Source of the DNA: Cladocopium goreaui
Taxonomy: Eukaryota > Sar > Dinophyceae > Suessiales > Symbiodiniaceae
NCBI GenBank assembly: GCA_947184155.2
Contig: CAMXCT020006759.1
Location: forward strand, 156,001 to 220,000
DNA length: 64,000 nt
Reading direction: 5' to 3'
Shown here: positions 21,494 to 28,310 of the stretch, piece by piece
How positions within the stretch are numbered: the first letter of the stretch is position 1
How the letters are laid out: each line of letters starts with the position of its first letter
The notes under the pieces: model-generated
What the model was told of the DNA's origin: nothing
What the model saw: only the letters and a program-made list of their open reading frames with translations
Databases searched by the model: none
Program-made: the position numbers and the translations under genes

Positions 21494-23975
21494 GTCTTCG
21501 TCGTCATCATCATCATCCTCCTCCTCGTCGTCGTCGTCGTCATGGTCATCGTCATCATCATCCTCATCATCATCATCATCATCAGCAGCATCATCATCAT
21601 CATCACCACCACCACCATCATCATCATCATTCCAAGTCATACCTGAGAAATATGTTGGTTTACAATAGTTGGTTAGAATTAAAACAATAGTTGAACTACC
21701 AACCGGTTCATTTGGGCGAGATTTCGACATGGGTTTGAACAGAAATTGAGTATGCCTGTATACTGGTATACCCCCAAATGGCCGTTACATGTGGGAAAAT
21801 GTGGTTTAAAACTGTTTGGTCAAACCCAGATTAGTGAAGGACCAAGTATTATATATATATCATTTGAATTCAGTTGATACAATTGATATCTACGAATGAT
21901 ATCGGTATTCAATGCATTTCGATACAATTGGAATGATATCCTTCCAGTCGGCAGAGCCACTGGTGTTTGCCAACCCCTGAGATTTGCCACTGGTCAAATG
22001 GTTATACGTTCTCCCAGTGATGTCTGGATGGTTCAACAGAGATTGATCAGAGATCGTCCATGGATGTCCATGGATTCCTTGCAATGATGTCAACAACCAT
22101 CATCGATTCTTGTTCCATGCTGTCTTGTTAGAAAGTACTGGACAATCAAAGCACTATCCTCCAATCATGTATCTAGGGCTTGAATAAGTTGAGCTCCGAA
22201 ATGTATTATCTGATCAAAATAACCGGCGATGTGTGGATGCATTGGGTGTTGACTCGTATAGTTTAAGGGGTCAAGATTAAAAAACATGGGATCCACAAAT
22301 TGCACCATGTTGAATTACAGTAACTTTTGCAACCTTTGGATAGTACCCCATGTGCAAACGCTGTCCACTTGGACCACACTTGCTGTGAAAAAGCATCTTA
22401 ATTTTGGTTCGCAAGTCCCTACTTGTTGGTGTTTCATGACCCATGTTTCTAAGTCAATCTCCCTTGTATTGGTTGGTTATTTCACCATAGTCAGATGTTT
22501 GTTGGCTCAAAGACCGAACATTTGACCCACGTCCCTACTGTGGTAATCCATCAAAAAAACACATCTTCCCAGTAGATGTCCTATATTGTCCTATTATGTC
22601 TGGTAAACCCAAATAGTGAACAACTCATTGGGTTATGATCTTCATACTCCCATTAGAGGGCTTAGAGGGTAACACCCGATGCCCCATTTCTGTTGGTTAA
22701 TGCCAGTTGCAGGCGCACTGTCGCCGCCTGGTATGTTCCATCTTATCCATTTTCCAAGGAATTGCATCATATCTTCGGCAGTGCAGCACCATGTCAGCTT
22801 TCGACATGTTGGGATGGGTGGGGTGAAGAGGGGCAGCATTCTTCAAAGACAATCAGCTAAAGTGTCTTGCAGGCTGCAAGCATTTGTTTTGCACCGACAA
22901 ATAGCCAGTATGGTGCTGGGCCTAATTAGTCTACAATCCAAGACCTTCTCTCAATATGGACGGGTGTAAGAGCGTTCGTTGGTCTACGTTCAGCAGGTTG
23001 GTTTGGCACGCGCACACTCAGGTTGCGTTACGCTTGCTGATGTGTTGGTACGGAAATCTTGAGGATGAAGTTCTAGTTACATTGGGGAAGGAGCTCCGGA
23101 CTTGCAAAACTTCGGCGAGGTTCTATTACGCTTGTTGATTTTGTTGGCATGTTATTCTCTTTTGCGGTTGGGGATAGAGTTCATATTACATGTTTCCACA
23201 ACATGATAATGTTGCGAAGCTTTACTTTTTGCACTTGCACACTGACTGTACTTGTTAGCCATCAAAACAATGCATTTTTCCGGGATATCAAAGACATCAC
23301 GTTCAAGAAATTGCCTACAGCAGCGGGAACTCAACAAGTAGATCGTCAGGGGAAGGATTGAAAGACCTCGTCTTCAAAAATATTCATAGGAAGATTAAGA
23401 CGAAGAAGGGTATACAGTGATATCAATCCTGCCTTGCTGAACATGGTTACTTTGAAGAACAGAACACCAGTTCACTAATTGCATTTGCTAAAACAAATGG
23501 GTTTGTCAGATAGTTTGTCTGAAAATGGGGTATCCCCATAACATAGTAATTTTAGCAGGAAAATTATAATAACAGACCCAAATATGCTGCGGAGCTCTGA
23601 CAACACCCGGCGACTGACCCACAACCTGGTGGTTTGCAATCCTAAAACTAGCAGTGATAATGCCTCCAAAAGGGGGCATTCCTTTTACCCTCTGGTAATC
23701 AAACGTGGTAATGGAAAATCCCTCATTTGTAGATGATGTAAGCCTACTGTATGATGCTCCCAGCTATAAACCTCTATTTAGTTCGTATCTTTTGGGTAGT
23801 AATTTAAATCACCAACCATTTCTGTTGGTTTTCCCTTTCACCGCACCTTGTGACACAAGGCTTTCAATCCCCGGGTTGGCAGCGCAGGCCGCAGCGTGGG
23901 CATCGGTGGCGGCGCCACCAAGGCCGGAAGCAATCCCGTGAGGAGCCATAAGGACAGCAGCCAACCACCAAAGGC
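1411..23975 (-). CDS. Exon cluster 1: unrecognised protein(s), one or more genes
   Basis: About 40 minus-strand exons of 20-134 nt. Long runs join in phase: 23847-23975, 23578-23681, 23252-23314, 23081-23122, 22719-22840, 22347-22382; then 20079-20142, 19543-19629; then 18878-19011, 18702-18748, 18227-18346; then 16981-17091, 16882-16926, 16581-16687; then 12373-12416, 12125-12187, 11912-11964, 11414-11482, 10826-10887, 6415-6472, 6148-6188, 5605-5656, 5383-5482. The 24-19.5 kb part has hydrophobic segments ([25 protein letters not shown]). The lower part is rich in Trp, Cys and Arg. No family was recognised. In-frame stops at 13842, 1439 and 1411 could be true ends. Large introns hold the tandem arrays at 6.65-10.76 kb and 20.58-21.63 kb. 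Confidence 0.55.
1906..1968 (-). CDS. Exon, cluster 1
   Basis: Acceptor CTGACTCAG, donor G|GTCAGG. Frame reads [16 protein letters not shown], enters in phase 1 and leaves in phase 1. The entry fits the C left by exon 2588-2634. A second open frame ([18 protein letters not shown]) is also protein-like, so the frame is not certain. Confidence 0.55.
2588..2634 (-). CDS. Exon, cluster 1
   Basis: Acceptor TTTCCTGCCAG, donor C|GTGAAG. Fifteen codons read [15 protein letters not shown]. It completes an AG|G arginine codon from exon 3237-3331. Trp-rich like other exons of the lower cluster. Confidence 0.55.
2660..2745. repeat. 11-bp tandem repeat
   Basis: GGCTATATAAT and variants, about seven copies. 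Confidence 0.9.
3237..3331 (-). CDS. Exon, cluster 1
   Basis: Acceptor TTTGGGGCAG, donor AG|GTTACA. Thirty-one codons in phase 0 include [18 protein letters not shown]. Both other frames and the opposite strand are also largely open here, so the call rests on phase with the neighbours. Confidence 0.5.
3922..3992 (-). CDS. Exon, cluster 1
   Basis: Acceptor GCGCTGCAG. Reads [20 protein letters not shown] with G/C-ending codons. Entry phase 1 fits exon 4283-4349. The donor is either TCA|GTGTAT or a GC donor, CAG|GCGGGA. A competing reading uses CTGCAG|GTGAGT as a donor of an upstream exon ([14 protein letters not shown], 3993-4070). Confidence 0.6.
4184..4287. mobile_element. Family-1 introner with donor in its end
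   Basis: Left GCGGGTTTGATACCGGAAAA, right CCCCGTTTTCGGACAACCCC. On the minus strand G|GTTGTCCGAAAACGG is the donor of exon 4283-4349. Confidence 0.75.
4283..4349 (-). CDS. Exon ending at an introner terminus
   Basis: Acceptor CTCCGGCCAG. Twenty-two G/C-rich codons read [18 protein letters not shown] and onward, leaving phase 1. The donor G|GTTGTCCGAAAACGGGG is the terminal repeat of a family-1 element (4184-4287). The next exon, 3922-3992, starts with two bases, as required. Confidence 0.6.
4994..5018 (-). CDS. Candidate micro-exon
   Basis: Acceptor CTTGCAACCAG, donor AAG|GTGTGC. Reads PCFTRLQK after completing a split codon and leaves phase 0, fitting exon 4283-4349. Support comes from splice sites and phase only. 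Confidence 0.4.
5124..5143 (-). CDS. Candidate micro-exon
   Basis: Acceptor CCGGGCAAAG, donor CG|GTATAT. Twenty nucleotides read EAWTLL and leave phase 2, fitting both neighbours. Very short, so weak. Confidence 0.35.
5383..5482 (-). CDS. Exon, cluster 1
   Basis: Acceptor GCATCCAG, donor GAG|GTGCTC. Reads [17 protein letters not shown] then a Leu/Arg-rich segment ([10 protein letters not shown]). It takes the AG|G split arginine from exon 5605-5656. GC-rich codons stand out from AT-rich flanks. Confidence 0.8.
5605..5656 (-). CDS. Exon, cluster 1
   Basis: Acceptor CTTCTTTTCAAG, donor AG|GTGATA. Reads [16 protein letters not shown], a likely helix, entering phase 1 and leaving phase 2. Joined to exon 6148-6188 the product has repeated Trp/Cys/Leu spacing ([17 protein letters not shown]), faintly like Sfi1-type repeats. 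No family is claimed. Confidence 0.8.
6148..6188 (-). CDS. Exon, cluster 1
   Basis: Acceptor TTTTCTGACTTAG, donor T|GTGATG. Forty-one nucleotides read [13 protein letters not shown]; both end phases fit exons 6415-6472 and 5605-5656 exactly. Confidence 0.7.
6415..6472 (-). CDS. Exon, cluster 1
   Basis: Very clear borders: acceptor CTCTCTTTTGCAG, donor TG|GTAATGAG. Eighteen codons read [18 protein letters not shown]. The intron upstream of this exon holds the 83-bp and 310-bp tandem arrays (6.65-10.76 kb). Confidence 0.85.
6651..7010. repeat. 83-bp tandem repeat, about 4.3 copies
   Basis: The word TTTGAATTAT recurs at 6651, 6734, 6817, 6900 and 6983, exactly 83 bp apart. Each unit carries ACTGCAGCATAAATGGACAT, which itself duplicates ATAAATGGACAT. 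Copies differ at a few sites. It abuts the next array directly. Confidence 0.95.
7011..10760. repeat. 309-326-bp tandem array, about 11 copies, inside an intron
   Basis: The word AAGGAATTGGGT recurs at about 7013, 7336, 7662, 8215, 8524, 8834, 9148, 9457, 9772 and 10082. Units contain GTATAAGGGTAT, TGGATGTCTGAAGTTCCT and CCCCCACGACCGGTGTCGTAGAAC. Two unit variants alternate: one with TCACGGTTGGTGTCAAAAA, one with TCCCCTTGAGACTTATATTC. Minus-strand frames are open over one unit (for example 8912-9496), but the unit is not a constant multiple of three, so these are probably not genes. Confidence 0.93.
10826..10887 (-). CDS. Exon, cluster 1
   Basis: Acceptor ATTTCGTAG, donor G|GTGGCA. In the frame that fits both neighbours it reads [21 protein letters not shown] second frame ([20 protein letters not shown]) is also open and protein-like. 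The exon borders are firmer than the frame. Confidence 0.65.
11140..11236. repeat. AT microsatellite
   Basis: Alternating TA with periodic TACA interruptions. Confidence 0.95.
11414..11482 (-). CDS. Exon, cluster 1
   Basis: Acceptor CTCTCCGCCGCAG, donor GG|GTGCAG. Twenty-two codons read [20 protein letters not shown] onward, basic and helical. It enters with one base and leaves two, fitting exons 11912-11964 and 10826-10887. Confidence 0.8.
11912..11964 (-). CDS. Exon with a GC donor
   Basis: Acceptor GATGTCAAG, donor AG|GCGTTGG. Reads [17 protein letters not shown]. Phase fits both neighbours. The donor starts GC rather than GT, which is known for dinoflagellate introns. Confidence 0.68.
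12125..12187 (-). CDS. Exon, cluster 1
   Basis: Acceptor TATTCCACCAG, donor GGC|GTATAG. Twenty-one codons, phase 0 both ends: [20 protein letters not shown]. Confidence 0.72.
12284..12325. repeat. 10-bp tandem repeat
   Basis: Four near-perfect copies of TTCAATGAGT. Confidence 0.95.
12373..12416 (-). CDS. Exon, cluster 1
   Basis: Acceptor CCCGGTCCCAG, donor CAG|GTGCAT. Reads [14 protein letters not shown], a Ser/Pro/Asp-rich linker. An earlier acceptor (CCGGCAACAG) would add PCPVPG. Confidence 0.65.
12686..12714 (-). CDS. Candidate micro-exon
   Basis: Acceptor CATCCTTCACAAG, donor GG|GTGAGG. Reads VRGKLVTEW. Splice sites are good, but the phase does not fit the next exon I could place. Confidence 0.35.
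12840..13840. other. AT-rich stretch without a recognised feature
   Basis: Scattered TATATCC/GGGATAT words but no regular array, no coding-like frame and no paired splice sites on either strand. Confidence 0.6.
13842..13901 (-). CDS. Candidate terminal exon
   Basis: Strong acceptor TTCTCTGCCTTAG. G/C-ending codons read [19 protein letters not shown] and meet TAG at 13842-13844, so this may be the carboxyl end of an upstream gene. The TAG is followed by GTTACT, so an intron in another frame is also possible. Confidence 0.6.
   Translation of the reverse strand, partial: EDTSAPPFEELDPRALLDP
14310..14410. mobile_element. Family-1 inverted-repeat element (introner-like)
   Basis: Left end TGGGTTTGGCTGAAAATAGG, right end GGGAGTATACCCTATTTTCA then GACACATCTA. 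About 100 bp, no coding capacity. No flanking exon recognised. Confidence 0.75.
14753..14798 (-). CDS. Exon, cluster 1
   Basis: Acceptor CTTGTCCCCGCAG, donor G|GTCAAA. Reads [15 protein letters not shown]. The frame stays open further (to 14622), so the donor is uncertain. Confidence 0.52.
15187..15298 (-). CDS. Exon, cluster 1
   Basis: Acceptor CCAAGAATCAG, donor AG|GTCGAG. Thirty-six codons include [18 protein letters not shown] and [14 protein letters not shown], charged and globular-looking. No family recognised. Confidence 0.8.
15340..15735. repeat. TATA / TCTA compound microsatellite
   Basis: Alternating TA blocks with ACAGTAT and ACAGTGTA interruptions, then (TATCTA)n and (TCTA)n. 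Confidence 0.95.
15815..15904 (-). CDS. Exon, cluster 1
   Basis: Acceptor CCTTTAAGCCCAG, donor AG|GTGGAT. Reads [20 protein letters not shown] onward. Its single leading base completes the GG left by exon 16306-16370. Confidence 0.65.
16306..16370 (-). CDS. Exon, cluster 1
   Basis: Acceptor CTACTAACTCAG, which contains a CTAAC branch-point-like word; donor GG|GTGAAG. Reads [20 protein letters not shown]. Confidence 0.85.
16416..16547. mobile_element. Family-2 inverted-repeat element inside an intron
   Basis: Left CTCCGGTAATCAAACATGGC, right CATGTTTGATTCCCGAAGAG. It fills most of the 210-nt space between exons 16306-16370 and 16581-16687. Confidence 0.75.
16581..16687 (-). CDS. Exon, cluster 1
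   Basis: Acceptor CTGGCAATCAAG, donor GG|GTAACC. Thirty-five codons: acidic [20 protein letters not shown], then [11 protein letters not shown]. Entry phase 0 fits exon 16882-16926. Open plus-strand frames over the same bases are antisense shadows. Confidence 0.85.
16882..16926 (-). CDS. Exon just after a 54-nt introner
   Basis: Acceptor GACAAACCCAG is the end of a family-1 element; donor GAT|GTTCAG. Fifteen codons read [15 protein letters not shown], phase 0 at both ends, joining exon 16981-17091 without a break. Confidence 0.75.
16927..16980. mobile_element. Family-1 introner forming a complete 54-nt intron
   Basis: On the minus strand the intron starts GTTCGTCC and ends GGACAAACCCAG. With the adjacent TGG these are inverted ends TGGGTTCGTCC / GGACAAACCCA. 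The dinucleotide GA flanks both outer ends, a possible target duplication. Exons on both sides read in phase 0. Confidence 0.85.
16981..17091 (-). CDS. Exon, cluster 1
   Basis: Acceptor TTGAACTGCAG; the donor TGG|GTTCGTCC lies in the element end. Thirty-seven codons read [20 protein letters not shown] onward, with a CxxC pair. Confidence 0.85.
17269..17315 (-). CDS. Candidate exon
   Basis: Acceptor GCTATTCTGCCAG. Two bases then [16 protein letters not shown] to a TGA. Hydrophobic. Donor not identified. Confidence 0.4.
17668..17768 (-). CDS. Exon, cluster 1
   Basis: Acceptor GTGATTTCCAG. Reads [20 protein letters not shown], then [12 protein letters not shown] and TGA at 17668-17670. A GC donor (GAG|GCCTGA) just before the stop is an alternative. 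Confidence 0.62.
17810..17924. mobile_element. Family-1 element between exons
   Basis: Left CGGTTTGTCTGAAAATTTGG, right CCATTTGGGGGACCCCAG then GGCCAACCCAT. Lies between exons 17668-17768 and 18227-18346. Copy is diverged. Confidence 0.6.
18005..18140. repeat. ATC microsatellite with 11-mer tail
   Basis: (ATC)n followed by AATCAACCAT-type repeats. Confidence 0.95.
18227..18346 (-). CDS. Exon, cluster 1
   Basis: Acceptor TTTCCCAGCCAG. Phase-0 entry; [20 protein letters not shown] onward, with an in-frame TGA at 18227-18229. Several GT/GC sites lie before the stop, so the 3' border is uncertain. Confidence 0.72.
   Translation of the reverse strand, partial: VQRKQKLSRFKPSSSFFSVDSVALRQGGDHDSFHLIGIH
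18702..18748 (-). CDS. Exon, cluster 1
   Basis: Strong acceptor TTTCCTGTCTCCAG, donor TCC|GTGACA. Reads [15 protein letters not shown] in the frame that joins 18878-19011 (phase 1) to 18227-18346 (phase 0). Confidence 0.75.
18878..19011 (-). CDS. Exon, cluster 1
   Basis: Acceptor GTGATTCAG, donor A|GTACAT. Forty-four codons: [20 protein letters not shown], then helical [18 protein letters not shown]. One of the clearest exons in the window. A later donor (GG|GTCTTG) could extend it. Confidence 0.85.
19080..19155. repeat. AT microsatellite
   Basis: Alternating TA blocks. Confidence 0.9.
19467..19542. repeat. (ATC)n microsatellite
   Basis: Uninterrupted ATC then ACCATC repeats. Open frames over it (poly-Asp, poly-Ile) are artefacts. 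Confidence 0.97.
19543..19629 (-). CDS. Exon, cluster 1, hydrophobic
   Basis: Acceptor ACCCGTGGCAG. Phase-0 entry from exon 20079-20142. Reads [20 protein letters not shown] to a TGA at 19543-19545. GT or GA donors before the TGA could make it internal, which would fit exon 18878-19011. With the previous exon it forms a probable membrane segment. Confidence 0.65.
   Translation of the reverse strand: MWLLASAMAFPTLKRPLFAGLAGNHSEA
20079..20142 (-). CDS. Exon, cluster 1, hydrophobic
   Basis: Acceptor TTTCCAACCAAG, donor GCG|GTAGGG. Reads [21 protein letters not shown] plus-strand reading of the same bases exists but lacks a donor. Confidence 0.7.
20426..20479 (-). CDS. Candidate exon
   Basis: Acceptor GCCCCTTGAG, donor T|GTAAGC. 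Reads [17 protein letters not shown]. An overlapping frame ([18 protein letters not shown]) is equally open, so only the locus is supported. Confidence 0.5.
20575..21632. repeat. GC-rich trinucleotide composite, six higher-order units
   Basis: Blocks of (ATC), (GTC), (GGC), (CTC) and (CTCATC) triplets repeat in fixed order. Each unit has a single-copy marker CAGGGGGC or CAGGGAGC at 20640, 20777, 20928, 21053, 21199 and 21347, so units are 125-151 bp. Frames read poly-Ser, poly-Asp or poly-Ile and are not genes. Confidence 0.95.
21926..21976 (-). CDS. Candidate exon, cluster 1
   Basis: Acceptor GGCAAATCTCAG, donor T|GTATCG. Reads [16 protein letters not shown]. Entry phase fits exon 22347-22382. 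Confidence 0.52.
22347..22382 (-). CDS. Candidate exon, cluster 1
   Basis: Acceptor GCTTTTTCACAG, donor G|GTACTA. Reads [11 protein letters not shown]. Phases fit both neighbours. Confidence 0.55.
22719..22840 (-). CDS. Exon, cluster 1
   Basis: Acceptor TGTCTTTGAAG, donor A|GTGCGC. Reads [11 protein letters not shown], then [20 protein letters not shown]. Forty codons plus split bases, phase-consistent with exons 23081-23122 and 22347-22382. Confidence 0.75.
23081..23122 (-). CDS. Exon, cluster 1
   Basis: Acceptor AAGCGTAATAG, donor AT|GTAACT. Reads [13 protein letters not shown]; phase fits both sides. Confidence 0.5.
23252..23314 (-). CDS. Exon, cluster 1
   Basis: Acceptor GCTGCTGTAG, donor AA|GTACAG. 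Reads [20 protein letters not shown]; takes one base to finish the glycine split from exon 23578-23681. Confidence 0.8.
23499..23577. mobile_element. Family-1 element remnant in an intron
   Basis: Contains GGGTTTGTCAGATAGTTTGT, then CTGAAAATGGGGTATCCCC, with GTCTGTTATTATA at the splice-donor side. Lies within the intron between exons 23578-23681 and 23252-23314. Confidence 0.6.
23578..23681 (-). CDS. Exon, cluster 1, hydrophobic then basic
   Basis: Donor GG|GTCTGT. The acceptor GGTAAAAG follows the family-2 end TTACCAGAGGG. Thirty-four codons: [14 protein letters not shown], then [20 protein letters not shown]. Phase 0 entry from exon 23847-23975. Confidence 0.8.
23684..23785. mobile_element. 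Family-2 element at an intron 3' end
   Basis: End TACCCTCTGGTAATCAAACG. On the minus strand its terminus, ...GATTACCAGAGGGTAAAAG, immediately precedes exon 23578-23681. The other end is unclear. Confidence 0.65.
23847..23975 (-). CDS. Exon, cluster 1, membrane segment
   Basis: Acceptor ATGATTTCCAAG, donor AAG|GTGCGG. Forty-three codons, phase 0 both ends: [20 protein letters not shown], a likely transmembrane helix, then a Pro/Arg-rich stretch. An apparent plus-strand exon here ([14 protein letters not shown]) is the antisense shadow. Confidence 0.85.
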
Positions 23976-23999
23976 CTTGGAAATCATGGAGATTTCACC

Positions 24000-26900
24000 A
24001 TCGAAAAACGGTGATTTGAGCGGATTTAATGGTGATTTAATGGGATTTAAAAATGGTTCAATAGGAATTAATGGTGATGTAGTGGGATTTAATTTAATGG
24101 TGATTTAATGGGATTTAAAAATGGTTCAATAGGAATTAATGGTGATGTAGTGGGATTTAATTTAATGGTGATTTAATGGGATTTAAACATGCTTCAATAG
24201 GAATTAATGGTGATGTAGTGGGATTTAATTTAATGGTGATTTAATGGGATTTAAACATGCTTCAATAGGAATTAATGGTGATGTAGTGGGATTTAATTTA
24301 ATGGTGATTTAATGGGATTTAAACATGCTTCAATAGGAATTAATGGTGATGTAGTGGGATTTAATTTAATGGTGATTTAATGGGATTTAAACATGCTTCA
24401 ATAGGAATTAATGGTGATGTAGTGGGATTTAATTTAATGGTGATTTAATGGGATTTAAAAATGAGCCGATAGGAATTAATGGTGATGTAGTGGGATTTAA
24501 TTTAACGGTGATTTAATGGGACTTAAAAATGAGTCAATAGGAATTAATGGTGATGTAGTGGGATTTAATTTAAGGGTGATTTAATGGGATTTAAACATGA
24601 GTCAATAGGAATTAATGGTGATGTAGTGGGATTTAATTTAAGGGTGATTTAATGGGATTTAAAAATGAGTCAATAGGAATTAATGGTGATGTAGTGGGAT
24701 TTAATTTAATGGTGATTTAATGGGATTTAAAAATGGTTTAATAGGAATTAATGGTGATTTAATGGGATTTAAAAATGAGTCAATAAAATTAATGGTGATG
24801 TAGTGGGATTTAATTTAATGGTGATTTAATGGGATTTAAACATGCTTCAATAGAAATTAATGGTGATGTAGTGGGATTTAATTTAAGGGTGATTTAATGG
24901 GATTTAAGAATGATTCACTAGGAATTAATGGTGATGTAATGGGATTTAATTTAATGGTGATTTAATGGGATTTAAAAATGATTCAATAGGAGTTAATGGT
25001 GATGTAGTGGGATTTAATTTAATGGTGATTTAATGGGATTTAAAATTGAGCCGATAGGAATTAATGGTGATGTAGTGGGATTTTATTTAATGGTGATTTA
25101 ATGGGATTTAAACATGTTTCAATAGGAATTAATGGTGATGTAGTGGGATTTAATTTAACGGTGATTTAATGGGATTTAAACATGCTTCAATAGGAATCAA
25201 TGGTGATGAGGTGGGATTTAATTTAATGGTGATTTAATGGGATTTAAAAATGGTTCAATAGGAATTAATGGTGATGTAGTGGGATTTAATTTCACGGTGA
25301 TTTAATGGGATTTAAAAATGATTCAATAGGAATTAATGGTGATGTAGTGGGATTTAATTTAATCGTGATTTAATGGGATTTAAAAATGAGTCAATAGGAA
25401 TTAATGGTGATGTAGTGGGATTTAATTTAATGGTGATTTAATGGGACTTAAAAAATGAGTCAATAGGAATTAATGGTGATGTAGTGGGATTTAATTTAAT
25501 GGTGATTTAATGGGTTTTAAACATGTTTCAATAGGAATTAATGGTGATGTAGTGGGATTTAATTTAATGGTGATTTAATGGGATTTAAAAATGGTTCAAT
25601 AGGAATTAATGGTGATGTAGTGGGATTTAATTTAATGGTGATTTAATGGGATTTAAACATGCTTCAATAGGAATTAATGGTGATGTAGTGGGATTTAATT
25701 TAATGGTGATTTAATGGGATTTAAACATGCTTCAATAGGAATTAATGGTGATGTAGTGGGATTTAATTTAATGGTGATTTAATGGGATTTAAACATGCTT
25801 CAATAGGAATTAATGGTGATGTAGTGGGATTTAATTTAATGGTGATTTAATGGGATTTAAACATGCTTCAATAGGAATTAATGGTGATGTAGTGGGATTT
25901 AATTTAATGGTGATTTAATGGGATTTAAAAATGAGTCAATAGGAATTAATGGTGATGTAGTGGGTAAGTGGGATTCAATAGGAATTAATTAGTGATGTAG
26001 TGGGATTTAATAATTGAATGGGACTTAAAAAATGAGTCAATAGGAATTAATGGTGATGTAGTGGGATTTAATTTAATGGTGATTTAATGGGACTTAAAAA
26101 ATGAGTCAATAGGAATTAATGGTGATGTAGTGGGATTTAATTTAATGGTGATTTAATGGGTTTAAAAATGAGTCAATAGGAATTAATGGTGATGTAGTGG
26201 GATTTAATTTAATGATTGATTTAATGGGGTTTAAAAATGAGTCAATAGGAATCAATGGTGATGTAGTGGGATTTAATTTAATGGTGATTTAATGGGACTT
26301 AAAAAATGAGTCAATAGGAATTAATGGTGATGTAGTGGGATTTAATTTAATGGTGATTTAATGGGATTTAAAAATGAGTCAATAGGAATTAATGGTGATG
26401 TAGTGGGATTTAATTTAATGATGATTTAATGGGGTTTAAAAATGAGTCAATAGGAATTAATGGTGATGTAGTGGGATTTTATTTAATGGTGATTTAATGG
26501 GACTTAAAAAATGAGTCAATAGGAATTAATGGTGATGTAGTGGGATTTAATTTAATGGTGATTTAATGGGATTCAAAAATAAGTCAATAGGAATTAATGG
26601 TGATGTAGTGGGATTTAATTTAAGGGTGATTTAATGGGATTTAAACATGAGTCAATAGGAATTAATGGTGATGTAGTGGGATTTAATTTAATGGTGATTT
26701 AATGGGATTCAAAAATAAGTCAATAGGAATTAATGGTGATGTAGTGGGATTTAATTTAATGGTGATTTAATGGGATTTAAAAATGAGTCAATAGGAATTA
26801 ATGGTGATATAGTGGGATTTAATTTAATGGTGATTTAATGGGATTTAAAAATGAGTCAATAGGAATTAATGGTGATGTAGTGGGATTTAATTTAATGATG

Positions 26901-28236
26901 ATTTAATGGGGTTTAAAAATGAGTCAATAGGAATTAATGGTGATGTAGTGGGATTTTATTTAATGGTGATTTAATGGGATTTAAGAATGATTTAATAGGA
27001 ATTAATGGTGATGTAGTGGGGTTTAATTTAATGGTGATTTAATGGGATTTAAACATGCTTCAATAGAAATTAATGGTGATGTAGTGGGATTTAATTTAAT
27101 GGTGATTTAATGGGATTTAAGAATGATTTAACAGGAATTAATGGTGATGTAGTGGGATTTAATTTAATGGTGATTTAAAGGGATTTAAAAATGAGTCAAT
27201 AGGAATTAATGGTGATGTAGTGGGATTTAATTTACTGGTGATTTAAAGGGATTTAAAAATGAGTCAATAGGAATTAATGATGTAGTGGGATTTTAATTAA
27301 TGGTGATTTAATGGGATTTAAGAATGATTTAATAGGAATTAATGGTGATGTAGTGGGATTTAATTTAATGGTGATTTAATGGGATTTAAGAATGATTCAA
27401 TAGGAATTAATGGTGATGTAGTGGGATTTAATTTAATGGTGATTTAATGGGACTTAAAAAATGAGTCAACAGGAATTAATGGTGATGTAGTGGGATTTAA
27501 TTTAATGGTGATTTAATGGGACTTAAAAAATGAGTCAATAGGAATTAATGGTGATGTAGTGGGATTTAATTTAATGGTGATTTAATGGGATTTAAGAATG
27601 ATTTAATAGGAATTAATGGTGATGTAGTGGGATTTAATTTAATGGTGATTTAATGGGATTTAAGAATGATTTCATAGGAATTAATGGTGATGTAGTGGGA
27701 TTTAATTTAATGGTGATTTAATGGGATTCAAACATGAGTCAATAGGAATTAATGGTGATGTAGTGGGATTTAATTTAATGGTGATTTAATGGGATTTAAA
27801 AATGAGTCAATAGGAATTAATGGTGATGTAGTGGGATTTAATTTAATGGTGATTCAATGGGATTTAAGAATGATTCAATAGGAATTAATGGTGATGTAGT
27901 GGGATTTAATTTAATGGTGATTTAATGGGACTTAAAAAATGAGTCAATAGGAATTAATGGTGATGTAGTGGGATTTAATTTAATGGTGATTTAATGGGAT
28001 TTAAAAATGAGTCAATAGGAATTAATGGTGATGTAGTGGGATTTAATTTAATGGTGATTTAATGGGATTTAAAAATGAGTCAATAGGAATTAATGGTGAT
28101 GTAGTGGGATTTAATTTAATGGTCATTTAATGGGATTTAAAAATGAGTCAATAGGAATTAATGGTGATGTAGTGGGATTTAATTTAATGGTGATTTAATG
28201 GGATTTAAAAATGAATCAATAGGAATTAATGGTGAA
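24000..28236. repeat. 68-bp satellite, about 62 copies
   Basis: Unit: AATGGTGATTTAATGGGATT, TAAAAATGAGTCAATAGGAA, TTAATGGTGATGTAGTGGGA, TTTAATTT. Each unit holds two related half-units that both begin AATGGTGAT. Copies are very similar; the variable spot is AAAATGAGTC / ACATGCTTC / GAATGATTT, and identical variants cluster (CATGCTTC near 24.2-24.4 and 25.7-25.9 kb). A scrambled copy lies near 25963-26030. No open frame of note. Confidence 0.97.
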
Positions 28237-28269
28237 ATTTCCAACCAAGGCGGTCGGTGACCTGCCCAC

Positions 28270-28310
28270 CTCGCTCTGTAGTGACATAGCGCTTATGTCA
28301 TCCAGCGAAT
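28270..28310 (-). CDS. Exon, cluster 2
   Basis: Acceptor AGCTGGTCCAG, donor GAG|GTGGGC. Reads SLDDISAMSLQSE; entry phase fits exon 28859-28953. Lies directly beside the 68-bp satellite. Confidence 0.7.

Noticed and set aside
20766..21668. Open frames coding poly-Ser, poly-Arg, poly-Asp, poly-Ile or poly-Met
   Set aside because: All frames of both strands are open because the DNA is a trinucleotide array; unit length is not a multiple of three.
23890..23940. Plus-strand exon reading [14 protein letters not shown] with a GTGAGG donor
   Set aside because: The minus strand carries a longer 43-codon exon with both splice sites and continuous phase.
24000..28236. CRISPR array (regular direct repeats)
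   Set aside because: Units are contiguous 68-bp copies with no unique spacers, in a eukaryotic intron-rich context.
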